This document shows, in pieces, positions 26,982-38,400 of a stretch of 64,000 nt of DNA. This stretch comes from Dipylidium caninum (taxonomy: Eukaryota; Platyhelminthes; Cestoda; Cyclophyllidea; Dipylidiidae), in NCBI GenBank assembly GCA_017562135.1, contig QEYB01001638.1:62001-126000 (forward strand), in the 5' to 3' direction. Position 1 is the stretch's first letter; every line of letters begins with the position of its first letter. Position numbers and translations under genes: made by a program. Below the pieces are notes generated by a model. The model saw nothing but the letters and a program-made list of their open reading frames with translations. It made no database searches and had not been told where the DNA came from.

Positions 26982-29408
26982 CTAGTATAGGGTCAGAATG
27001 CAATAACAGCAACCTAAACGAAGAGGGGGCTTTTTCCTTTTACCACTGCTAGCAATTACATATGCGTTGAAACGATTAGAAAATTCTGAGGAGGAGCTCT
27101 ACAGCCTTCAGAATGAATACCCTTCGAAACCCTGGCATAACCAAAAATTTGTATGACTTTCGAATATCGACGTATTTCTCCATAGTGCAGAGCAATTGTC
27201 ATTCCAACGTACTCTTACATTTTGGCCTTAATAAGCTGTAGAGATCACGTGATTTTTCCAAAGGGAATACGCCAAACCCCCCAACTTAGGAACACTCCTG
27301 CTCACATTCAGTTCTCCTAAACGATGTCCGCCTTCGTGAGAAGTTGACTGACTGGTCGGTCCACTGTTAGGAAAGGGGCCGCGCTTAGGGAGAAAAGACC
27401 ATTGGGAATAAAGCACAGATCAGCCGCGGAGAAGCCCTCCGACTTTGTAGGCTTCATCACTACCAGGGTCTACAACAAATTTTCCTTCCCTCGAAACTCG
27501 TGGCGCGGCTCTGGTTTATGAAGTGTATTCCATGGACAGCTACGCGAGTGCCGACCGTCGGACGCCGTAATACACAGGACAATCCGCGGTATGCATGGTA
27601 TTTTCTCTACTGTCTGTAACTCCGTAAGACTACTAAAAGCGCATGTGAAGCGCCATGTGGGTTCAAGCGGAAAGGTCAATTTGCATGGAGTGGAAGGCGG
27701 AAAACGTTGCAGCATCGCGGAAAGTAACTCTGCCAAGACCCCGATTCCTCGTGTAAGAAATAATGTTGCCTTGAGGCGCAACAGTATTCGGTGTGGGACG
27801 CCAGGCTTCTTCGCAATTGCGCGTCTGTCTCTGTGGTCTATTCTAATTTGCCCAAATGGTGATCTGTGGAATGGGGCAATTTGAACGATGAATTTCGCCT
27901 ACCATCATTCTCCAACAAAATACGACGTCTGGACTTAAATAATCTCTACAGGGGGTGGAAGAGAGTGCGAAGGCACCAGCGATGCTCGTCTGTGTGGAAA
28001 GCAAGGCACGCAAAATGAGGAGAGCTGCGGCAACGAAAGGACTGGGACGGTGCTTACATGGACAGAGTGTCTGACATCCCGCCGGGCCGACTGGCCGCTA
28101 ATCGATTGTTCCAACTTTCGAAATAACGCGCCCATTTCAAATGGGCCCGACAGGTGATTTCTGGTGTCACCGCCCGTCCTTGCCGCCTGCTCGCCTCCCT
28201 CCTGGCAAACCATGCCACCGGACCGCGAGCAGAGGGCGACGCCCTGGGGCACTCACCACCCAGGGCAGAGGGCCAAGGGGCACCTAAACGCGCTCTGCAG
28301 GTCCCACGTCATATATTCTCACCGATTCTTGGTGTGACATTATGACACACGTGGCATCGACAACGACGGTGAGCGACACACCACTTTAGACCAGCTTGAA
28401 CTGCCTGTCTCGACTGCGCCACCTTTCAAAATCACCACTTGCACCTGAAGGAAGAGAAAAAAAACGATCGTGGTGACCGTTCAGTTGTTTTACGCCACCT
28501 TGCTCCATACAGTCAAGCAGTCTGCCAAAAGTTGTCAAGTAAAGGTCGTCTAGACTGAACTACAATGGAGAATCGTGGCACCTCCACGGAAAAACTGCTT
28601 GGGGCAATCCGACGGGAATTGGTCGCCACAAATCCTGTCTTCTTCGCCTGCCCCGGCGGCAAAGACCGCCTCACGCTTCGCAGCGGTGACCGCACTAGGT
28701 GAAAGGTGGAACCCGCACGTTATGCAATTAGAATGCAACAGTTCGAATAGTGCCAGGGCCTGCCGACAGCGGCAGACCTTCGTCTAGTCCCGAGGGCGTT
28801 TGTGCCTTGCGGGGACAAATCGGCCACTTCAGTGTTGACAACACTTTTCTCTCACAACTGCAAATGTTTGGCAGCACTGGCCGAATATAGATGCGCCTTT
28901 CCTGATTTGATGGCGAATTAAAAAAGGTCGTCGTGTTAAATGCTCCCACAGTAGAGGGAAGAAACAGGAATTGCGTTAACTGAAAAGAAGGGCCATTTGA
29001 AACACCTCTCAGCACTAAGCCAGTCCTCCGATGTTGATAGAAATTGCCACAAAATGCCATTTATTTTTGACTTGCCCCCCGCCTGAGGAGAACGTCAAAA
29101 GGGCAGTCGTTGTTAGAGAATTTGTTTATAGAAAGCGGCTCATACACCGAGGGTACACTTCTCATCATTCTCACTCTGCCTGGGAGAGCTGAGGTACGAG
29201 AGGAGAGAATCTGGGGAGGTCGATCCCGAGCGCGGCTGCATCGTGGCTCGGTTAGGCGGGTTTTATAAGGGGACGGTAGATGAGGAGGTACGCCAATCCG
29301 GTGAACAGAATGTTAAAAGTAAACAAGCAAGAGGTGTGTTCTGTCGTATGTACACGGAGAACGGCTGTACACATTAAGTAGAAACGTGAGGAGAGCTACC
29401 CAAATCCT
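26982..29408. other. Region between RSPH4A/6A 5' side and ROR 3' end
   Basis: 2.4 kb. A minus-strand frame starting at Met 27416 runs to a good donor (AAT/GTGAGC, exon end 27306) and could be the N-terminal RSPH exon, but its phase does not fit the next exon. For ROR, a minus-strand AATAAA (plus 29060-29065) lies about 345 nt past the stop. The sequence becomes clearly more GC-rich across this stretch. The other frames here show no domain. Confidence 0.4.
29060..29065 (-). terminator. Candidate polyadenylation signal of ROR
   Basis: Minus-strand AATAAA about 345 nt downstream of the ROR stop codon. Motif and position only. Confidence 0.4.
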
Positions 29409-32400
29409 TCACAACACACGCGTCGCACTGGACGAGTAGAGGAGCGGGTTGCCACCAGCGACGGTGACGGCGGCTGAAATTGGGGAAGGAGAGGTGGTGA
29501 GGAGAAAGGGCTTCGAGTTGGCGCTGTTGGCGCCCGTGGTGGCGGGACGCGGTCCGAGGACGTAATTCGTCGAGTGATGGGTCGCCTCCCCGGGTGTCAG
29601 CGCCAGTGTACCGTCGCCGCCGGTGACTCCACCATTCCCTTCCAAATTGGCCATGATCGGCATGGGGACCGAAGAGATGCGCTGTGAGGCAGGTCGCTCC
29701 GTCGACACATCGGTGGAATTAGTCTTACCCGAGTCTCCTGAATGGCTACAGGTGTTATTGCCTGTAGGGTCCAATGCCCTTGAGGTGGGGAAGGGACTAG
29801 CGAATAAGGCCGTTTTATCCGCCGCGCTTGTAGGGTCCCTGGCCAAAGCCTCTTGATACAAGAGAGACAACCGCGACAATATTTCCTGGAAAGAGGGACG
29901 TTGCGCACCCACATCCTTCCAGCAGTCCGTCATCAGCGCGTAGACCTGAGGAGGGCAGTTGTGTGGGCAGGGAAGGAGGTAGCGTGACTGCACCAAATCA
30001 ATGACCTCCGCGTCCGAGTAAAGGTGGTAGGGCCGCATCCCATCGGTCCAAATTTCCCATAGCAGAACGCCGAATGCCCACACATCAGACTCCACACTGA
30101 ACCGGCTGTAGAGTACAGCGTCGATGGGCATCCAACGAACGGGCAGAAGCAGGTTGTTTGCAGCGGGGACGCGGTAGTAGTCCATAGCGTAGGAATCGCG
30201 TGCCAACCCGAGGTCAGTAATTTTGCATAGCAAATGCTCGCCCACAGTTACATTTCGAGCAGCGAGGTCGCGATGAATAAAGTGGTTCCTCGACAGGTAC
30301 TCCATTCCAGAGGCCACCTGAAAAGCGATGTGGAAACGGTCGCCTTCAGTGAGTTGCTGGTTTCGTGGCCATGTCTGGGAGGCTCCTGGGACCGATGACC
30401 AGCCGCCGCCGTCGTCGGACGAATGTCTTGTGGCCAGAAGAACCTCGTGAAGATCGCCGTAGAGCGGTGTTTCAAAAAGCATGCACCATGGGGGTTGCTG
30501 CAGGCTGACACCAAATATACCTAGTAGGTTCGGATGATTTAATTCCGCCATTATATTCGCTTCGCGTCGGAAATCCATCTGCATGGTAGCCGGAGCTCCT
30601 AGAGACAGCGTTTTGATAACCAACGGGGTTGGCTTGCTATTCTCGTAGTCGCTAGAGGCTTGCAGTTCTCCCGCGTACACTGGTCCAAATACGCCTTGTC
30701 CAATCCTGTCGCCGAATCTAACGACAATAAGAGTTTGATTTATTTATTTATTTATTTAAGTACTGCCAGTGCATGATCTATGCGTTTCTAAGCGCAACTA
30801 ACTTGATTTGGGCCAGGGAATAATTGACAGGCTGCAAGGCTCGGTCTACCGACTTAGGAGACCCGGAATTACGGTCGAGCTGTTGGGTCACATTTGAGTG
30901 CTGGTTGAAGAGTGAGCTGCTTGCCATGCAAAACTGCTTCTCGCCACCATCCATTTCGCGGTCAACTTGGGAGAAGACTTGCGTGAATGCTCGATGATTG
31001 ATTGGGTCGACGGGAGAGTAGGATGAAGATGTCGGTGGAGGGGCAGGCGAGGCGAGTGGAGGAATGAAAAGAACATTTTTGGGCGTCTGATACTGATGAT
31101 ACTGCTGATTTTGCTGTTGACTTGGCGTCAACCTCCGTCCGGGATTGGGAGATGTGGCCGTGGGGAAAGTGTTATCAACAAACGGAGCACTTTCCGGGCA
31201 TCGAGCGACTTCAGCTATTGACTGCTTCATCTCGACGGCATTCTGGGCGTGGAGATGGCGACTCTGTGGCTTCTTCCCAACTGCAGCCGCTTTACCGCAG
31301 AGAGATCGCATGGCCCGTGAACTTCCGGTCAAGACTTCATTGGAATAGCTACTGTGAGAGCGGCGGCAGACGAAACAGAGAAGGATGATGATAAGGGCGA
31401 GAAGGATCAGCACTCCAAAGGAAATGAAAAGAGGGAGAAGGTCTGGTGACTGCGTGGCCTTGACTGATTCCTGCCGTGACGTGGAGTCGCCCACGAGTTT
31501 GGGTGCCACCTCAACTCGAGAATTGCTTATTAAGTCTGCAAAATAATAAATCAGTGACATTACAGGCCTCCAGAAGTGGGAGGAGAGAGCACTCAGCAAC
31601 ACCTGTTAGGTCGGGGACAGGCGGCCGAGATCCCGTCCGCAAGCAGGCGTCTGGGTCGTTGGGATTGAATGGTGGCAAACTGTTGCAGTCCATCAGAAGC
31701 TTTAGAGTGGAACCTGGAAAGAGACGATCACGGTAAGTGGACAGCGAAGGTCAAATAAACAAACAGCTGCACCCTGGTTTAGCAGGGAAGAATCTACTTT
31801 CTTGACTAAACCGGCCACGGCTGAGAGTTAGTCTGGCGGAGGATGCGGTGTTTGTTCCAAAGAACGTCCTGGCAAGGGATTTAGTTGTTCGCAGCACACA
31901 ATGTGAGCCAAATGAGGTCTGTCTCAACTATTTCGAATAAGAAGGGCTTTGGCTATCCCCCGAGGTTTTCTAGAGCTTTGGTACCGTGTACCGCTTGCTT
32001 CTTCAAAGTCGACCTCTCAACATCCTTCAGAATGAAACGATTAGAGCGACTTGCAGAAATGCCTTATTCGAAACCCCACTTTGAGGAGAGGTTCTCACCA
32101 GCGGCCGTACATTGGACAATGTTTCGATGCAAAGAACTACTAGGTGTATTTAGACTGGCCAACAGGGAAGAGCAGGACGTGTCCCTCGCCGCATTAACCA
32201 AGCATCCCCCAATGTGCCCTCTGTGGTCCCCAGTTCGGACCGGTGAATTGATGGCAGCATGAAATTCGAGCAAATGTTAGCGCGTTGACCTGGTTGTTTA
32301 CGGCTCTCTGGGGCAGGGCGCCGGCCGCAGTGAGGAGGAGAGGAAAACGGACTCAGAGAGGGGTGCTGAATGACATCACGCGATATGTGCGCAGTGAGAC

Positions 32401-35400
32401 TCGTGGAACGTGCTACTCCCACAAAACTGTCCTCAAATGTCTTGTCCGCGAGTAAATAAGAAGGAGAGATACCGTGAAACTGCGGGTCCAGGAGGAGGCG
32501 GTTGTAGATTTGGCTGCATTCGCCCTTGGCAATAAGGTGACAGTCGTCGCGGCAGAGTCGTCGTCTGGCTGTCATCTCGGTGGCCACCATCTTCTCGTCC
32601 ACCTCTCTGGGGGGCGGACAGATGGGGAAGTGGTAGTAGCACGTCGCCTCCATTATTCTACCCATGCAATCCTTGTCATCTGAGCGCCATTTGCGCAGTG
32701 TTGCTGAGGCAATTACTTTTGAAAAGAGAAAAGACGTTAAAATACAACGTAACCTACCAAAGGGAAAGTGCGTTTTTGCCCTCAATGCAGCTCAAGAAGA
32801 CAGTCTCTCAGTCCTCCTTAAATTTTGCATTTCATCCTCAGATCCCGCACCAGTGATCTCGTCAGCACTTGAGAAAGTGAAATCTCGTTTTTGGTCAAAA
32901 GCTACTCACTCCTCCTGCAGTTATTTCATCAGCCTGTCCAGACACAGTTCTGGCAATGACGCGAAGTGGAAATGGGCGAGGGAAAAGGTGACGCGATAAA
33001 GAAACTGGCGACAGTCCTCGAACTGCAGAAAAAAGTCTGTTCATGGGTTGGAAAGAGAGAAAAGGCCATGGAGTATGCGTTTGCACACTCGTTCGCGACA
33101 TCTCCGTCCTCTTCAGCCTCAGTGCCGGGCCACTGGCTTGCAAGGCCACGCCTCCACCGGGTGGATTTTATTAAAGGTTTAGAAGAAGTGGAAAGCCAAA
33201 GAAAAGTAAGTAGACAGTCTCGGTGACAGAACATATATAAACACTGAGGAAAATGACCCTCCGACGCGCGTGTGTGGGGTGCGGCTACCAGTTTAAGTCG
33301 GAATAGGCGGTGTGCCACTCTGATTTGGCAACGAGGTTGCAGACCAACAATTCACTGGACGCCGTCCAGCGCCCATTGCATGAATTATTCGGAATGGAGA
33401 CTGCTGGTTCATGCGGCGCTGTGCGAAAAGCAGTCGTCTACGAAGAGAGTGAAACCGGGGAGGGGGAGAGAGGGTGAGAAAGAAAAGGCGAGGAGGTCGA
33501 GGTTTTCAAATCTTACTCACAGAGAGGCACCTCATCCCCCTCCACCGAGTGGCTACGCCGAAACCTCGGGACGCACGCCTTCCCGCACCCCCCCCCGTGA
33601 CTCACGCCAACTCCTTCCACGACGTCCGCTGCTGCTGATTCTGCTGCTGCTGCTGCTGCCACCGTGGCTGCCGCTGCTTTTCCAGCGCCCTTTCAGCAGC
33701 TGTTTTTACCCCAATTGGTTTGGAGAGAGAAAACAGCATGACCACCTTATGGGCCGACGTGCTTATAATTTGCACCTCCCATAAGTAAGTTCTTGCGTTT
33801 ATTTGCCATTGTCCCAAAGAAGTGCTGTCTACAACTCCGGTGTTTGCGAGTTCAGGAAATAGTAGGAGCATTTAACAGATGAGAAGACGCAAGGTAGTTC
33901 CGAAAACGGCTGAAGCAGGAGGCATGGCAACCACCAGCTCGACAAACCACCGAGACGAAAGGGTAGAAACTTTGTAGACAAATTCAACATGTACAATGAG
34001 TAATTGGGGACTGCTTAACATTTTCAAACGGGACTGCCAAAACCCCTCTGCCCGTCCGACCAAAGGTGACGATGAATCAGCCAGTTCCATTGAAATTTCG
34101 GCTACGCAGTGGTGGTGGTAGGTGTGCAAGGACTGCGGGGCGGAGCAAGGGGAAGGGGACGTTGCATTTCCCTCCCTGTCGCCGTTGTCACCTTCATCAT
34201 CGCATTGATTCACCCGCTCCTTCCGGACATTAATCACAATCTGCCCACCAACAGAGTACTACGAGGTAACAGAAGGGGCCCGACGAGGGGGAGGCGCGCA
34301 CCACGCAGCTCATCGCGCATTTTGTCCGAATCGCGGGCCTCTCAGACTTAGTCCACTCGTCAAACAGACTCCCTTAACGATGTCGCGATAAGTAAGGCAC
34401 TTTTCATTTAACCCAAATCGCTAAGTTAGTCATCAGTCAGAGGTAAAGTAGTAGAAGCGGCCTCGTGAAGGGAGTCCAAACGAGGAATCGAACTCTAGCG
34501 CCCTTAGAGCATGCAAGGCGCACGAAATTGAGGCAAGCAAGTGAGGGGAAAATGTTTTCGGAGAGGATAATTCGCACACCGAACGTTACGCACAGGCCTT
34601 GTCGCCTGACTCTCGCGAGGCTCATTCGCTCTCTCCTAAGACAATCGCGGTCTGCCAATGACCCCCCAAAGTGGTGCAGCTGTCATTCGGTAGTTCTCAA
34701 TGGAGCACTGCTGACCGGTAAATGAGGGCAATTGAAATTGCGAGTGGTGATTGCATTTGGTCACAACACTTTCGCATGATACCTTGTCAAGTGGGGACAC
34801 AACCTTGCGGGAAGGGGAGGGCTGCGCCACCTCAGGGAGTATGTCACTTGGGCAAAAAGCCAGGCGTAAAGCGTCAGTCTTGAGTCCAAAAATCCCACGT
34901 TAAAAGGTGCCTTTTAAAGAAATTGAAGCTTATACTTTTTTGTTAATTACTTGACTTCGACTGTGATGATGCATTGGGCAAACGGCGGAGGTAAACGGTA
35001 CAAAGCAATTCTTACATTTAGAAATTTGCTGTTCGATCAGCGTCTGATGAAGCAGGCTCGACACATAAACACGATGTCCGTTGAGGTAACGGACGCAAAC
35101 GTTGCTCTGGAAGATTTGGCAAAAGCCCTTCTCTGACTCAGTTTCGCTGAAAGTAAGAAAAGTGACTGATGTGACGGGAGGAGACAGTGTTGGAAGGACA
35201 CTAGGCGCGCCGGCAACCCCACAACTTCTGCCCTCTTTTCGAAAATCCCGAAGCTGATTCACGGCTAACCGTAGGCTAGGCGACTTTTTAAGCATTTAAG
35301 GCTCGTGGCGGTGCTTCAATTATTTAGCATCAATGACATTTCGCTTAGCGAAATTGCTTATTTTGGTTTTGTTGCCTTTATCCGAATGGGAAGCGAAAAT

Positions 35401-38400
35401 CTAGGGTAGGCGTATTACAGGAAGTTGACATTCAGCAGAATGTGACGCTAACTTGAAAGGCAGAAGACAGCAAGTCAACGACCCTGTCAAACTGTTGAAA
35501 ATTTCAGTACACCAGCACAAAGAATATTAGAAAATTGGCCACTCGAATGGTCCAGAGACCGGCTATTTGGCAAGCGGGTCACGATTCCGACAGTGAACTC
35601 CACGTGCGAGACGGAAATCTTAATGGGAGCGACTCATTGGATCGGTTCTCGCGCGAATGATACGCGGGCTCCAAGATGAGAAGCTCCCCCGAGCGGAGAA
35701 AACGGGCGAGTGGCGGACCACGCGCTCACTCACCGGCTCGCGGTCAGGAGGGCCGAGGACGGACGAGTGATTGGGTTTCGGAGCAGCTACAACCTACGAT
35801 TCTACTCCCCTCAACCTCCCGCCTCGTGACTCACGCCTTCTGTCCAGCCTACGCTCCCCACGGCCCTTTTTGCCCCGTCGCGCGGGCACGGGGAAGGGAG
35901 AAGGCGGTAAGAGGAGAAAGACATGGGACTCACGTGCGCGTGCTCTTGGCCGGCCAGACGGGGTGAGGGGGCGAGAGCAGAGCTGAAAGCAGAAGGGCAG
36001 AGAGTGAAGGCTAAATAACATCTATCGAGCAGACGTCTTCGTCAGTCATGTAGTCTGAGTCAGTTACGACAGAATTAGTCCTTATTTGGGAAATAGCAGG
36101 TTATACGGAAGTGTCTACTCTATGCAAACCGGTCGGTTGGAAGGCAGTGGGGGGGGGGGAGAAGGCAGAGCACTCACTTTGATGTTGCTGAGGCAGAAAC
36201 CAGGCTGATGTAGACCGCTTTCCTCCAGCATTTTCTGCCGCGCAAGTGTACTTCCCGAAGTCCTCCGGTGTGGGATTTTTTATGCGCAGCCTAAATATAT
36301 GACGGTTCAGTGAACTTTTGAAAGTCTGGGCAACTTGAAGGGCCACCCACTTGGGGCGGCACACATGTCAATCCTGTCCATTTATTCGACTCTGTTTCAA
36401 TCGCATAATGAGAGAATAAATGGGAGGTCAAACAGTGTGCGTAGTGCGGGCGTCCCATGGGAGATAGCCAGGGAAAACGAGGGTCGAGGGGATGATGGAA
36501 AACGTTGGAAAGAGAGTAAACATTCTGAATGGAAGCATCATCCACTCTACCATGCAGTTCGCAGCACCAACCGATTGTAACGAAGCACCTCGAATTTGTG
36601 GACAGACCTGTTTCCTCGAAAATTGGGTGCTGTGGGACACACGCCAAGGTCTTTCCTCGATCACCTTCCCGCAGAGTAACAGAGTGGATTTCCATGAAAA
36701 CGAAGAGGCGAGGGGGCCACAATTCCTGACGTACTTTGTTGAAATCTCGGCGCTCTAATGATGCAGACGCATTCGGGCGCCGAGTCGCAGAAGCTGCCGT
36801 GGCAACGAAGTGCACACGAAGCGCGGGTTCCATCTTAGTGACGAAAGGGCTCTTTTGCGTAGCTAATCATTTTTTCTCTCTATCGGTCGAGGAATCTGTG
36901 CTCTAATCTGCGTGCGCGGGACACACGAGAGGAGAGAGAGGGTGGGGGAGATCGGGGGGGGGCGACTCTTCGCGCCGTCCACGTGGTGGGCGGCGTCTTC
37001 CGCGTCCCGATTAATCGGGCGCGGTTGCACATGCCAGCGACCTCCGGTGACTAACTGCCCCAGTATAAAAAAGACGACGAGAACGACACAAACAACATAC
37101 AGACACACAGTGAGGCCTCGAAGAAAAAAAGCCACCTCTTTGCGTTGCCTAATAGGCCGTAAAATCACCGTTGGGCCAATTTAGCCCATTAGTCAGGCGG
37201 CAGAGATGAGCTGTCCCGCCGCTCAGTGGTGCTGCCAAGGGGAGCAGAACACGACGGTTTCGGGGCAATCATTTTCAGACTGGGTGAAAACACCAACTCG
37301 GGAACACGCAGTGTGAGTCAGTTGTACACATCCCCGCTTCATTGCGCAGTCAAATATCAAATTTAATGCGTATATTATGATGCATTGTGGGCGAAAATAC
37401 GCCTTAGTGGACAGCAAGTCAGTGCGATTCGTGAACCAAAGGCGCTTCAGTGCGGTCCGCCAAGCAGCCATTCGTTTCCAAGCGGATGGAGCTCGAGCAT
37501 CTCACCAGGCGAAGGGGAAGTGAGGCGCAGGCCACGACGAACCAGTGGATTAATGGCCACAATGACGACCCTCAATTCAGTAAGCACCAGCCAGGAATGC
37601 AGAAGTACTGCCGCGCGTCTCCTTGCTCCGGTCCACGCTTGGGTGGTTATAGGTGGCCTCGGGAGGTGAGAGCTTTGCTTTCCGCTGCGATGTGATAAAT
37701 CGCCACGGCCACCGCGGCCGGAGAAGAGGTGGGTGAGTGCGCAGGCTTTTCATTTTCAGCGGTGGCCTAGGGTCAAGCGGGGAAGCGGGCGATAAGCCAC
37801 AGTTGGACGGCCGCGGTGAGGACACGTCTGAACACGGCGTCGCGTTCAAGTGCAACACTGTGGCCCGCAGACGCGCCAACGACGTGGAACTTGAGTCAGC
37901 GGCCTGGGGGGTGGACGTTCACCTCAGCGATTTTATCAACGAACCCGGCTTTAATGGGGGTTGCATGCAGAATACAAAGAATAAAAACAAAGAATGGTAC
38001 GTAAGGCGGTTACGTGGTGGATTGTACAGCGCATTGCTAAGGGAAAGTTGTCAAAAAACATGCTATTGTCATGCCACAGCCACTAACTAGGCAGAAAACA
38101 AACCATGCAACACACAGACATGTGAGCTCCTCTGTTGACTGACTCCAAGCCATGCAAATAGGCTATGAAAAGTTTACGGGCGAATACGATGATGTGCGAG
38201 AGCAGGTGTGAGGATTGCATGCAGCACGGCGTGTAGTCAATAAATCCACAGACCAAGTTGATTTATTCAGTACCACCAGCATGAGAAAGCCTGCAATCAG
38301 TGGGATGGGATTCGTTTGTCCCGCCTCTGGACGTGCCCCCAACGAGTAGCAATAAAACACCGCGAGAGCGCATGCTAATGAGATGAGGGACAGACTAACG

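Noticed and set aside
27306..27416. Candidate N-terminal exon of RSPH4A/6A
   Set aside because: It has a Met and a good donor, but ends in phase 0 while the next exon needs phase 2, and the alternative frame has a stop. Kept only as a possibility.
31511..31693. Minus-strand frame running past the CRD-end exon into the following intron
   Set aside because: The part after 31603 has no similarity, and the donor GTGTTG plus the in-phase next exon show that it is read-through into the intron.
33602..33871. Minus-strand frame with polyglutamine
   Set aside because: It is the CTG repeat within a ROR intron; the CRD exons on either side join in phase without it.
34437..34530. Possible tRNA or tRNA-derived SINE (GTTCGATTC on the minus strand)
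   Set aside because: The B-box-like motif is good, but the T stem does not pair, no A box is found at the right distance and no acceptor stem closes.
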